DNA of 64,000 nucleotides from Gammaproteobacteria bacterium (lineage in GTDB: Bacteria; Pseudomonadota; Gammaproteobacteria; Pseudomonadales; Azotimanducaceae): positions 1 to 64,000 of the forward strand of contig JAJFKA010000113.1 in NCBI GenBank assembly GCA_021773555.1, given 5' to 3'. Within the stretch, counting starts at the first letter, position 1. Each line of letters starts with the position of its first letter. The position numbers and the translations under genes are program-made. The notes beneath the pieces were generated by a model. It was not told the origin of the DNA. It did no database searches and saw only the letters and a list, made by a program, of their open reading frames with translations. This document shows, piece by piece, positions 54,482 to 63,097 of the stretch.

Positions 54482-55762
54482 ATGGATTCCATCACATTAA
54501 AGCCAATCAGCGCCGTTAAGGGCGAAGTAACGCTGCCCGGATCAAAGAGCCTGTCGAACCGTGCGTTATTACTTTCTGCGGTCGGTAGTGGTGACACACG
54601 CCTGACCAACCTGCTGAAAAGCGACGACACCAGTCGCATGGTGGACGCCCTGCGCCAACTGCAAATTAACGTCGAACTCAGTCCTGACTGGGCTGAATGT
54701 CGTGTACAGGGAAATGGCGGATTATTCGAAACACCGGCTAATTCCCGCTTTAACCTCGGCAATGCAGGCACAGCGATCAGGCCACTCACATCGATGCTTG
54801 CGCTGGTTCCTGGCAGTTTTGAAGTTGATGGTGACAAATATATGCGAGAGCGGCCAATCAACCACCTCGGCGACGCACTCACGGCGCTTGGCGCGACAAT
54901 CCAGTATATGGACAAACCTGGCTATCCACCTCTGCGTATCGAAGGTGGGAAAATACTCGGGGGTCCCGTCTCCATCGATGGCAGTATTTCCAGCCAGTTC
55001 CTGACTTCACTGCTGATGAGCCTTCCGCTGGCCCGCAACGACAGCCAGATCGAAGTCGTTGGCGATCAGGTATCAAAACCGTACCTGGATATCACCCTGC
55101 ACATGATGTCATTGTTCGGTGTGCAGGCGACGCATCTGGACTACAAAACCTTCAATATCCCGGGGGGACAACGCTATTCCTCACCCGGTACCTACATGAT
55201 AGAGGGTGATGCTTCATCGGCATCTTACTTTTTTGGTGCCGGTGCGATCTCCGGAAAAGTGCGTGTCAATGGCATTGGTAAAAACTCCATCCAGGGCGAT
55301 CTGGCATTCATCGATGTCATAGAAAAGATGGGCGCACGCGTTTCCAGAAGCGATCAATGGATTGAGGTGGAAAGCGCGCCGCTCAAAGGCATCGATATCG
55401 ATCTTAACCATATTCCCGATGCAGCGATGACATTGGCGAGCGTTGCCCTGTTCGCTCGCGGTAGAACTACTATCCGTAACATTTACAACTGGCGGGTAAA
55501 GGAAACCGATCGTATGCACGCTATGGCGTCTGAGTTGCGCAAGCTCGGGGCAGTGATTGAAACCGGGAGTGACTATATCGTGATCGATCCGCCAAACAAA
55601 ATTTTGCCTGCGACAATTGAGACCTACGGTGACCACCGTGTCGCCATGGCGTTATCCCTTGCCGCTCTCGGCAATGAGGCCATCTGTATACTGGATCCTG
55701 ACTGTACCCGTAAAACCTTCCCGGGATATTTTGAAGTCCTAAACTCCATTGCAGAACATTAG
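54482..55762 (+). CDS. aroA: 3-phosphoshikimate 1-carboxyvinyltransferase (EPSP synthase)
   Basis: A 426-residue EPSP synthase. It transfers enolpyruvyl from PEP to shikimate-3-phosphate in aromatic amino acid synthesis. Visible motifs: LPGSKSLSNRALLLSA (substrate lysine), LGNAGTAIRPLTSML (the LGNAGTA glyphosate-sensitive class I loop) and KETDRMHAMASELRKLGA. Length is standard. It follows syd with 25 bp and precedes a START-domain gene by 3 bp. Confidence 0.95.
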   Translation: MDSITLKPISAVKGEVTLPGSKSLSNRALLLSAVGSGDTRLTNLLKSDDTSRMVDALRQLQINVELSPDWAECRVQGNGGLFETPANSRFNLGNAGTAIRPLTSMLALVPGSFEVDGDKYMRERPINHLGDALTALGATIQYMDKPGYPPLRIEGGKILGGPVSIDGSISSQFLTSLLMSLPLARNDSQIEVVGDQVSKPYLDITLHMMSLFGVQATHLDYKTFNIPGGQRYSSPGTYMIEGDASSASYFFGAGAISGKVRVNGIGKNSIQGDLAFIDVIEKMGARVSRSDQWIEVESAPLKGIDIDLNHIPDAAMTLASVALFARGRTTIRNIYNWRVKETDRMHAMASELRKLGAVIETGSDYIVIDPPNKILPATIETYGDHRVAMALSLAALGNEAICILDPDCTRKTFPGYFEVLNSIAEH

Positions 55763-55765
55763 GCA

Positions 55766-56500
55766 GTGGCCGTGTCCACAACCATTTTTGAGCCGAAATC
55801 CCGGTTTGGCAGATTCAGTCGCCCGTGCGGCTTACTGTTCGCGATCCTGGTTTCTTTCGGTGTGCCTGGAAAAGCCGCCACCAGCGATACAGAGGAGCCA
55901 CCCTGGCAACTGCGCAAGGACCGCGACGGTATTAAGGTCTATTCACGTCCGGTAAGGGGCAGCAACTATCATGCGTTCAAAGGCATTGTCGAACTGCAGG
56001 CCAGCCAGGCCAGCAGTCTCGCATTGTTAAACGATACGGATGCCTGCGCCAGCTGGTTGCACAGATGCAAATCCAGCGCGGTGCTCAATCAGACCAGTCA
56101 GTTTGAAAAATATGTCTACCAGGTAACGAGACTTCCATTCCCCGCCGTTTCCCGGGACGCAATATTTAGGGCAACCGTGCTCCAGCTCAACGACAAGATC
56201 ATAGAGGTGAAACTGCTCTCCGAACCAGAATACATTGGACATACAGACTATGTGCGCATAATCGATGCTAACGGATCGTATTATCTTGAGAACCTGGACT
56301 CAGGTATGTTGCGCTTCACCTGGGTGCAATATGTTGATCCAGCCGGAGTATTACCCGCATTTATGGTCAACAGTCTGTTAACCGATATTCCGTTCAATTC
56401 ACTGAAAAATTTTCGCAGTCTCGTGCGCAAGGAAAAATATCGCTCGGTGACATTTATCTATGATGAGTTCGGGACACCGGTCGGCCTCAACCAACCCTGA
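55766..56500 (+). CDS. secreted START-domain protein
   Basis: A 244-residue protein with a signal peptide (PCGLLFAILVSFGVPGKAA) and a START/Bet v1-like lipid-binding domain (KVYSRPVRGSNYHAFKGIVELQASQASSLALLND ... FPAVSRDAIF). It likely binds a hydrophobic ligand in the periplasm. The start is GTG. The gene is nearly contiguous with aroA and its stop lies 13 bp from the convergent ogt gene. Confidence 0.82.
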   Translation: MAVSTTIFEPKSRFGRFSRPCGLLFAILVSFGVPGKAATSDTEEPPWQLRKDRDGIKVYSRPVRGSNYHAFKGIVELQASQASSLALLNDTDACASWLHRCKSSAVLNQTSQFEKYVYQVTRLPFPAVSRDAIFRATVLQLNDKIIEVKLLSEPEYIGHTDYVRIIDANGSYYLENLDSGMLRFTWVQYVDPAGVLPAFMVNSLLTDIPFNSLKNFRSLVRKEKYRSVTFIYDEFGTPVGLNQP

Positions 56501-56513
56501 CAGGCACAAAGGC

Positions 56514-57008
56514 TCAAGCGAGCGCCAACTCTCCCTGGGAGCCGGATTCAAGCTCAAGTAAGAATTTCTTGGTGTCGAGTCCGCCACCAAATCCGGTCAG
56601 GGATCCGTCAGCACCTATGACCCTGTGACAAGGAATGACGATCGGCAGTGGATTCCTGCCGTTGGCTGCGCCGACCGCCCGGACTGCCTTCTCTCGACCA
56701 ATACGGACTGCAATGTCTCGATACGTGCACGTGTGTCCAAACGGGATCTCACACAAGGCATCCAGAACTTCTCGTTGAAACGGAGTCCCGCTGGGGGCAA
56801 GTTCCAGATCAAATACTTTTCGTTGCCCGCGAAAATATTCTTCCAGCTGGGTTATCACCTGTTCAAATCCGTCGCGGGTTTCAATCCAGTCCGGTGCCGG
56901 TACTACCCTACCCTTACCTGACGGAAATCCAATCAGTTGGAGTGGGCCGCCCTGCTCTTTAGCGAGAAGAAGCGCGCCGATTGGTGATTGCATGTAACAA
57001 TAGTTCAC
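56514..57008 (-). CDS. ogt: methylated-DNA-[protein]-cysteine S-methyltransferase (Ogt)
   Basis: A 164-residue O6-alkylguanine-DNA alkyltransferase with the acceptor C127 in IPCHRV and the helix-turn-helix region (GHTCTYRDIAVRIGREKAVRAVGAANGRNPLPIV) that contacts DNA. It repairs O6-methylguanine by suicidal transfer. It is 35 bp downstream of the Ada-AlkA gene on the same strand. Confidence 0.92.
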   Translation of the reverse strand: MNYCYMQSPIGALLLAKEQGGPLQLIGFPSGKGRVVPAPDWIETRDGFEQVITQLEEYFRGQRKVFDLELAPSGTPFQREVLDALCEIPFGHTCTYRDIAVRIGREKAVRAVGAANGRNPLPIVIPCHRVIGADGSLTGFGGGLDTKKFLLELESGSQGELALA

Positions 57009-57043
57009 TGGATTCTCCTGACGAAATTTATGTGATTACCTGT

Positions 57044-58471
57044 CTAACCCGCATTGCGCCACAGATGCATACCTGCATAGGCTCGCCACGGCCGCCAGGC
57101 CTCTGCGCGATTGATCAGCTCTTTTTCGGTCTCAATCCCCAGTTTCTCCCGGGCTACTTTTAGCAGCACCAGGTCACCCTGAAGAAAGGCGTCCGGGTCA
57201 TTGAGCGCACGCATGGCGACATATTGTGCCGTCCAGGGACCGATACCCTTGATGGCCACCAGTTGTTCAACCAGTGCGCTGGCATGATTGCTGCCATCCA
57301 GTTGCAATTCCCCGGCGAGCACCGCCTCGGACATCAGCTTAATCGCCTGCGCACGTTTTACCGGCATGGGAAAATCATGGGGATCAAGTTTGCTAAGCGC
57401 TTCGGGACCGGGAAACAGTAACCCGTAACTGCTTTGCGAACCGTACGCCAGGGCAATTCTGCCCATGACCGTTGTTGCGCCTTTGACCGACACCTGTTGG
57501 CCAACGATTGCCCTGACAGTAATTTCAAATGCATCCCAACAACCTGGCAGACGCAAGCCAGGATGGCGACCAACGAGCCTCGCCAGCTGCTTGTCCGCGC
57601 TTAACCTGCCTGTTATTTCCTCAGGGATTGCATTCAGGTCAAACAAACGTTTTATTCGATCAACGACGCGAATCAGTTGCCGCGAGTCATCGACATCAAT
57701 TTTACAGTTTAAGGCGTTCACCGACGCATCATTGCTGATCGAAATTCGCCCGGGCTTGTTGTCAACGACGATTGTCCTGACATAACAACGTTCTGATGTG
57801 AATTCAACACCCGGTATCGCCCTGACGGAGAGGAATTCAAGCAGGGCAGCAAAATCAAAGGGAGGCCGATAAGACAGCTTGATGGAAAACGCGCCACCCT
57901 CTTCGGTCACTCGTTTTTTTCGCAGACTACCCGGTGATCTTGCGTATACTTTCCGAAAGTGATCATTGAAGCGACGCACACTACCGTATCCGGAACTAAA
58001 AGCGATTTCAGTCATGCTCAGGCTGGTTTCATCCACCAACCGCTTGGCGAACTGCAGTCGACGCGTCTGTGCGATGGTAATCGGTGAAGCACCCAGATGC
58101 TCCTGGAACAAGCGCCCCAGATGTCGTGGTGTCACCCCGAGCCGATCACTCATTTCATTGACACCCTGATCGTCCATCGCACCTTCGCCAATCAGACGAA
58201 GCGCCCTGGTGACTGTCGTTGATGTCCCCTGCCAGGCAGGTGTGCCGGGGGACGCTTCCGGACGGCACCGCAAACAGGGACGAAAACCAGCCTCGGTCGC
58301 AGCTGCTGCGGTCGGATAAAAAACAACATTTTCGGGTTTCGGAATTTTCACACGACAGACCGGGCGACAATAAACACCGGTTGTTTTAACCGCAATAAAA
58401 AAGCGCCCATCGAATCTGGGGTCTCGCGATTGGCGTGCGGTTTCAAACGCCGCAGTTTGTTTTTCATTCAT
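57044..58471 (-). CDS. Ada-AlkA fusion: methyl-sensing activator and 3-methyladenine glycosylase
   Basis: A 475-residue protein. The N-terminus is an Ada zinc/methyl-acceptor domain with C35, C39, C66 and C69 (TTGVYCRPVC and FRPCLRCRPE), C35 being the likely phosphotriester acceptor. A pair of AraC-type helices follows (about residues 90-190, RHLGRLFQEHLGASP and FSSGYGSVRRFNDHFRKVYARSPGSLR). An AlkA domain closes the protein, with a helix-hairpin-helix IKGIGPWTAQYVAMRAL and the catalytic D433. This is a regulator and glycosylase in one polypeptide. ogt follows, together forming an alkylation-damage operon. Confidence 0.9.
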   Translation of the reverse strand: MNEKQTAAFETARQSRDPRFDGRFFIAVKTTGVYCRPVCRVKIPKPENVVFYPTAAAATEAGFRPCLRCRPEASPGTPAWQGTSTTVTRALRLIGEGAMDDQGVNEMSDRLGVTPRHLGRLFQEHLGASPITIAQTRRLQFAKRLVDETSLSMTEIAFSSGYGSVRRFNDHFRKVYARSPGSLRKKRVTEEGGAFSIKLSYRPPFDFAALLEFLSVRAIPGVEFTSERCYVRTIVVDNKPGRISISNDASVNALNCKIDVDDSRQLIRVVDRIKRLFDLNAIPEEITGRLSADKQLARLVGRHPGLRLPGCWDAFEITVRAIVGQQVSVKGATTVMGRIALAYGSQSSYGLLFPGPEALSKLDPHDFPMPVKRAQAIKLMSEAVLAGELQLDGSNHASALVEQLVAIKGIGPWTAQYVAMRALNDPDAFLQGDLVLLKVAREKLGIETEKELINRAEAWRPWRAYAGMHLWRNAG

Positions 58472-58585
58472 GGCACAAATCTTATGTCGGCCAGCCGGAC
58501 GTTACTAGCCATAATCGGACCTCGTATTTTTGTCGGCTTTCTGGAATAGTAGCCCCGCTGATGAAGGTGGGCATACCGACGACTT

Positions 58586-59917
58586 ATGATCAATTCACTG
58601 GGACAAATCACTAACCCCTCCCTGGAAATCCAGGCCATCCGCGATAGTGAGGCGACCAGCTGCCTGTATTTCGAATACGATCACTGCGATACCTATACTG
58701 GCGAGGGCAATACTGAACGTCTCGGCATTTTGTGTCTCGGTAGTCGCCATTTGCTGCAGACAGCATTCACTTCAGAACCACAAAAACTCCGCCAAACGCT
58801 GGAGGCAATTTCGACCGGCGATCCCGGGGAAGCCTACCTTACCCTGGTTGATTCTCTTAATTTAAGTTCCGTGGACATGACGCTGCCGTTGATGCTCGAT
58901 CCAGTACACATTGCAAAGCCATGGGGCCAGGAAGTCTGGTACACCGGTATCGAACAGCGAGGTGTGTGCACGGTACAGGGAACCCCACTGCCGTGGATAC
59001 TTGACGTATTCCAGCACATTGTCGTGGGTGATGTGGATCTGACGCCAGTGTTGTTGAAGATTCTCGATCCTCATCCCGATGAAGTTTATGGCGATCTGTA
59101 TTTTGAGGCGCACGCGGCCAAACGGGAAATCTATGTGGTCACGCACATTGATAAAATTGCATGGCCGGATGGCTATGGAGAAATTCGTTACGGTTTCAGT
59201 CCGGAGAAAATGGCGGCATACGACGACGATGCGGCGTTTAAAAAGGCTTACCTGTCTGCCGTAAATGATTATCAGGTGATCCGGAAAGAGATTGACAGAC
59301 AACTGGATCTGCAACGCAAGCGCCACCAGTACCTTCCTGAACAGGTTGTACCGGTCTCTGAATTACAGGCGTGGCATCGACACATTTCGAGTGAACTGAT
59401 TCAGCGTGAGCAACAGCTACGCCTGACCATGCACACATTTACGTCTGTCAGAGCCCTCAAGACAGGCGATGTTGTGCAGGTGCAACCACACACTCCGCAC
59501 GCGCTCCAGCACGGTGTGCGCGTTATTGAGTTCCAGACGCCTCATTACGAGCGCTACATTCTATCGTTCGCCCAGAAGGTGTTGACCCAGGATGGCTGGG
59601 ACACAGAGAAGGCACTGGAAACAATAATCCTTGCTCCTGAAGACCTGCCAGCACAAATGCCTGACGATTGCCGCATCGCTGACTTCGAGGAATTCTGTGT
59701 CGATCGTTTTGTCATGGCCCCGGGCTCAACACGGACTGTACTTGCGCATTGTTACTCCCTGCTCATCGGTGTGCACGGGCGCAGTTGTATCAATGGTGTT
59801 ATGTTGCCGGCTGAGTCTGCTTGCTACGTCCCTTTGTCCGCGGGGGAAATACACATCGTGAACCCAGGCAATGACCCCGCTATCCTGCTGTTGGCGACGC
59901 CGGGATCGCGCCTTTAG
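58586..59917 (+). CDS. mannose-6-phosphate isomerase-like double-cupin protein
   Basis: A 443-residue protein related to type I phosphomannose isomerases: KPWGQEVWYTGIEQRGV near residue 110, the acidic helical insert, and a C-terminal cupin VQPHTPHALQHGVRVIEFQTPHYERYIL. The Gln-x-His and Glu zinc-binding set of typical ManA (QVHP ... KPE) was not found in that form; DLYFEAHAAKREIYVVTHID occupies a comparable position. It may act on another sugar phosphate or be a degenerate member. Its 3' end overlaps the convergent SGNH hydrolase gene by 38 bases. Confidence 0.66.
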   Translation: MINSLGQITNPSLEIQAIRDSEATSCLYFEYDHCDTYTGEGNTERLGILCLGSRHLLQTAFTSEPQKLRQTLEAISTGDPGEAYLTLVDSLNLSSVDMTLPLMLDPVHIAKPWGQEVWYTGIEQRGVCTVQGTPLPWILDVFQHIVVGDVDLTPVLLKILDPHPDEVYGDLYFEAHAAKREIYVVTHIDKIAWPDGYGEIRYGFSPEKMAAYDDDAAFKKAYLSAVNDYQVIRKEIDRQLDLQRKRHQYLPEQVVPVSELQAWHRHISSELIQREQQLRLTMHTFTSVRALKTGDVVQVQPHTPHALQHGVRVIEFQTPHYERYILSFAQKVLTQDGWDTEKALETIILAPEDLPAQMPDDCRIADFEEFCVDRFVMAPGSTRTVLAHCYSLLIGVHGRSCINGVMLPAESACYVPLSAGEIHIVNPGNDPAILLLATPGSRL

Positions 59918-60503
59918 TCACCAGCAAATCATGGACCACCTGGGCCATCTTCCGGTAACCCTGCCGATTGAAGTGAATCGGGTCCGATTTCATACTGGCG
60001 TCCATTTGCAGATCGCGAATCAGATCGTACTCCACAACAACTCCGGTTAGCTGGTCGAGCCGGTCGTAGTAGCTATATGAGGCAGGAAAAATGCCCGGCT
60101 TCGGTACTGCAAGCACAACCACCTGACTACCAGACCCTTGCACAATGCGGATCATCGATTCGAGATTGGCGGCCGTCTGGTTCACAGGGAGTCGCCGCAG
60201 TACATCATTTCCACCGTGACAGATGATGACCAATGCCGGTGATGTCTCGTCCAGTACGCTCTGTAAGCGGCGTAGACCGACGGCGGAGATTTCACCCGGG
60301 ACTCCGGAGCGGACGACCTCGAATCCAGTCAGTTCTGCAAGCACCGCGGGGTAGCTCTGGTCTGCCGGGACGCCAATGCCAAACGTCAGGCTGTCGCCGA
60401 ACGCCAGTATCCTTGCCCCGGACGGCAAGGTTGTCAGCTCCTGGCCTGACCCGCAACTCACCATCGCCAGTAGTAACCAGCACAGAATGACGCGCACTAA
60501 CAT
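59880..60503 (-). CDS. SGNH/GDSL hydrolase (TesA-like), predicted lipoprotein
   Basis: A 207-residue SGNH hydrolase. Block I is FGDSLTFGIG (catalytic Ser), block III GGNDVL, and block V DPIHFN (Asp and His). The N-terminal MLVRVILCWLLLAMVSC fits a lipoprotein signal with lipobox MVSC. TesA-like enzymes act as lysophospholipase, thioesterase or arylesterase in the periplasm. It is encoded 6 bp behind mdh. Confidence 0.84.
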   Translation of the reverse strand: MLVRVILCWLLLAMVSCGSGQELTTLPSGARILAFGDSLTFGIGVPADQSYPAVLAELTGFEVVRSGVPGEISAVGLRRLQSVLDETSPALVIICHGGNDVLRRLPVNQTAANLESMIRIVQGSGSQVVVLAVPKPGIFPASYSYYDRLDQLTGVVVEYDLIRDLQMDASMKSDPIHFNRQGYRKMAQVVHDLLVTKGAIPASPTAG

Positions 60504-60509
60504 GATCGA

Positions 60510-61490
60510 TTAACCGGGCAAGAGGTGCTTCACCGCGTCTCTTTCTTCGGCAAGCTCATTTTCCGTTTCAGTCATGCGCGACCGGCTGAATTCGCTAATT
60601 TCCTGGCCCTGAACAATTTGCCAGGCACCGTTGGTACAGGTACAGGGAAAGGAATAAATCAATCCCTCCTGGATCCCGTAGCTGCCATCGGCGTAAACAC
60701 CCATGCTGACGATCTCTCCGTCGCTGCCCAGCGCCCAGTCATGCATATGGTCAATGGCGGCATTCGCGGCAGAAGCCGCACTCGACAGACCCCTGGCTTT
60801 GATTATGGCTGCGCCGCGTTGCTGCACAGTGGGAATAAAGTCATCCTCGATCCAGGCCTGATCAACCAGAGCCATGGCGGATTTTCCCGCGACGGATGCA
60901 TGAGAAATATCAGGATATTGCGTGGCGGAGTGGTTGCCCCAAATGGCAAGACCTTTTACATCGCTGACGTGCTTGCCGGTTTTTTGTGCCAGTTGGGTTG
61001 CCGCGCGATTGTGATCGAGCCGGGTCATCGCCGTGAACTGGTTTGGATTGATATCCGGTGCGTTTCGTTGTGCGATCAGGCAGTTGGTGTTCGCCGGATT
61101 TCCTACAACGAGCACTTTGATATCACTGGAGGCGTGGTCGTTAATAGACTTTCCCTGAACCGAGAAGATTTGCGCATTCGCTTCCAGAAGATCTTTTCGC
61201 TCCATACCCGGGCCTCGCGGTCTGGAGCCCACCAGCAACGCAAAGTCAGCTTCCTTGAACGCCACATCCGGATTATCGGTCGCTATGATTTCCGTCACGA
61301 GCGGGAATGCACAATCGTCCAGTTCCATGACCACGCCTTTCAACGCATCCATGGCCGGTGGTATTTCCAGCAACTGGAGAATAACCGGCTGGTCTTCGCC
61401 CAGCATCTGCCCTGCCGCAACCCGAAACAGCAACGAGTAGCTGATTTGACCTGCAGCGCCTGTAATTGCGATTTTTACTGGTGTTTTCAT
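60510..61490 (-). CDS. mdh: NAD-dependent malate dehydrogenase
   Basis: A 326-residue MDH of the type found in many proteobacteria and related to the cytosolic eukaryotic form. [17 protein letters not shown] binds [20 protein letters not shown] is the mobile substrate loop, [11 protein letters not shown] and MTRLDHNRA follow, and the catalytic His is in [12 protein letters not shown]. It interconverts malate and oxaloacetate in the TCA cycle. AGGA precedes the ATG. A MITE lies only 26 bp upstream of the start codon, so native promoter elements may have been displaced. Confidence 0.95.
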   Translation of the reverse strand: MKTPVKIAITGAAGQISYSLLFRVAAGQMLGEDQPVILQLLEIPPAMDALKGVVMELDDCAFPLVTEIIATDNPDVAFKEADFALLVGSRPRGPGMERKDLLEANAQIFSVQGKSINDHASSDIKVLVVGNPANTNCLIAQRNAPDINPNQFTAMTRLDHNRAATQLAQKTGKHVSDVKGLAIWGNHSATQYPDISHASVAGKSAMALVDQAWIEDDFIPTVQQRGAAIIKARGLSSAASAANAAIDHMHDWALGSDGEIVSMGVYADGSYGIQEGLIYSFPCTCTNGAWQIVQGQEISEFSRSRMTETENELAEERDAVKHLLPG

Positions 61491-61516
61491 AGATTCCTAA
61501 GACCTTTACTTTGAGT

Positions 61517-61748
61517 GAATGGCACTTACTTAAGCAAATTCCGTCGTTCGAAGTGCCATTTCGAAGACTTTAGCAGAAGGTGCAGTGGTTCCTTTCCGCA
61601 GCCTTTAGGCGAAGCGCCGAGCGCGTGGAGAAAGACCCGCAGGGGCTTTCGACCAAGTGAGGGAAGCTCGGAGAGCCGCAAGCCGCGTAGGAAAGGAACC
61701 ACTGCACCTTCTGCGAAACAACCCGGTTCAATGTTAAGTAAGCTATTC
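61517..61748. mobile_element. palindromic MITE, copy B (IS4-like ends)
   Basis: A 232-bp second copy of the element at 32369-32643. Left end GAATGGCACTTACTTAA (61517-61533) and right end (61734-61748, inverse GAATAGCTTACTTAA) are inverted repeats with a two-base deletion and a mismatch on the right. The inner 25-bp inverted repeats at 61573-61597 and 61690-61714 are perfect. Flanking direct repeats are TACTTTGAGT (61507-61516) and TACTTTGGGT (61749-61758). It lacks about 43 bp of the loop present in copy A. Confidence 0.86.
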
Positions 61749-61919
61749 TACTTTGGGTGATTTTTCCGTGCACGCTGAGAAAGGCGGCGATTATATCAAT
61801 CCCTCCCGGCTTCAACCACGCTCATTTAAACGGGGCGCCTGACCCCTCAATTCAGCTTTCGCCCGATTGGCTTTAGTGCATATCAGACGCGCCTATTGAG
61901 AAATGATAAAGTGCCCGAC

Positions 61920-62714
61920 ATGCTCTACCTGAAATCCTTGCAGATCACCTCCGCCAACGCCCTTCCCGACGAGTTCCCCTTTAATGTCCCGGCAATCGAA
62001 GCCCTGGATAGCCTTGATTTTTTAGCACCGGTGACATTTTTTGTCGGCGAAAATGGAAGCGGCAAATCTACTTTGCTGGAAACCATCGCCTGCGGCCTCC
62101 GCTGCCCCACCATTGGCCGGACTGACGTCAACCTGGATGATGCGCTTGCCGGGCAGCAACAGCTGGCACGAGCCATGCGCTTTTCAAGGGCTCACAATCC
62201 GCGAATCAAGCTATTTTTCCGCGCTGAAGACGCCATTGGATTTACGCGCACGGTCAAGCAACAGATGCTGGAGCTTTCCCACCTCGAAGCACACTACGAA
62301 GACACCCTCGATGGCTACGCACAACAACTGGCCACCGGGGCAATGCGGGGACAGAAAGCTTCACTCGAAAAACGCTACGGTGAGAATCCAGATGGGCGGT
62401 CTCACGGCGAATGGTTCCTGAATGTCATCCAGCAAAGGATTCATCCAGGCGGCCTGTACCTGCTTGATGAGCCGGAAACTCCCTTGAGCCCGATCCATCA
62501 GTTGTCGCTGCTCTCGATTATCAAAGACAGCGTCGCGCAACGGTGCCAGTTTATCATCGCGACCCACTCACCGATTCTGATGGCGTTTAAGGATGCTTCG
62601 ATCTTGAGTTTTGATCACCAGCCAATAGCGCAAATCGCGTGGCAGGATGTCGAGCATGTCGCAATTACGCGCGCGTTCCTGAACGACCCGGAAAGCTTTC
62701 TGCGACACCTCTGA
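61920..62714 (+). CDS. AAA-family ABC-type ATPase
   Basis: A protein of about 264 residues with an ABC/SMC-like ATPase fold. Walker A is FFVGENGSGKSTLLE, Walker B is LYLLDEPETPLSP and an H-loop is ATHSPILM; the D-loop position is Glu-Thr-Pro. It lacks a membrane domain and a long coiled coil. Such stand-alone ATPases occur near repair and defence genes, but no partner is present here. The ATG at 61920 has no clear ribosome-binding site; a TTG at 61896 is the alternative. It lies about 160 bp downstream of MITE copy B. Confidence 0.74.
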   Translation: MLYLKSLQITSANALPDEFPFNVPAIEALDSLDFLAPVTFFVGENGSGKSTLLETIACGLRCPTIGRTDVNLDDALAGQQQLARAMRFSRAHNPRIKLFFRAEDAIGFTRTVKQQMLELSHLEAHYEDTLDGYAQQLATGAMRGQKASLEKRYGENPDGRSHGEWFLNVIQQRIHPGGLYLLDEPETPLSPIHQLSLLSIIKDSVAQRCQFIIATHSPILMAFKDASILSFDHQPIAQIAWQDVEHVAITRAFLNDPESFLRHL

Positions 62715-62813
62715 ACACCAGAATCAAATTTCCATCAAAACTCCATGTTTCAATATTCATTTATTTTCAACAACTTAGCGAATAAACTATCGGCGCGGTG
62801 TGTGCCTATACTA

Positions 62814-62841
62814 TTGACATTCGGGCGGCTAATGGTATTGT
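62814..62841 (+). promoter_or_regulatory. likely gltB promoter
   Basis: A consensus TTGACA (62814-62819) and TATTGT (62836-62841) spaced by 16 bp. It would start a transcript near 62848, giving a leader of about 250 nt before gltB. Confidence 0.45.
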
Positions 62842-62889
62842 TTTCGACCCTCAGGAAGGTAGGTAAACTCTGGTAAGGCGAGCGTCAGT

Positions 62890-62955
62890 ATGCCAGAGCG
62901 CCAGTCCATGCTTTCCCTGGTTGGCCCGATGTGGCTGCACGAAATGGGACTATAA
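62890..62955 (+). CDS. possible upstream open frame in the gltB leader
   Basis: A 21-codon frame starting ATG CCA GAG and ending TAA at 62953-62955, with a possible purine-rich AAGGCGAG about 8-13 bases upstream. It has single Glu and Gln codons but no run of them, so a Glu/Gln attenuator is not indicated. It may be chance. Confidence 0.2.
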   Translation: MPERQSMLSLVGPMWLHEMGL

Positions 62956-63097
62956 GTTGTAAGTAGTAAACACAGTCGGCTGCAGGAACTTCCCTGCTGA
63001 GCTGCGCCGGGTCTGTGACCCTCGCATAACCGCACAGTCTGTCGTGCGGTGACAGGAATGTCTGGAAATGTGCGTCGAATGTGAAAAGAGAGAGCCA

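Larger units (their letters stand above)
62715..63097 (+). other. 383-bp region with gltB promoter and structured leader
   Basis: A gap between the ATPase gene and gltB. It contains a promoter, a short upstream open frame and three adjacent hairpins: 62982-62997 (stem GCAGG/CCTGC), 63009-63021 (GGGTC/GACCC) and 63030-63049 (CCGCAC/GTGCGG). None is followed by a T-run, so they are not intrinsic terminators. Known riboswitch classes were not recognised. A 250-nt leader before gltB is unusually long. Confidence 0.5.

Noticed and set aside
60525-61514. A long plus-strand open frame (329 codons) over the mdh gene
   Set aside because: It is the exact antisense of mdh, which has all catalytic motifs and a ribosome-binding site. 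The antisense product has no recognisable motif.
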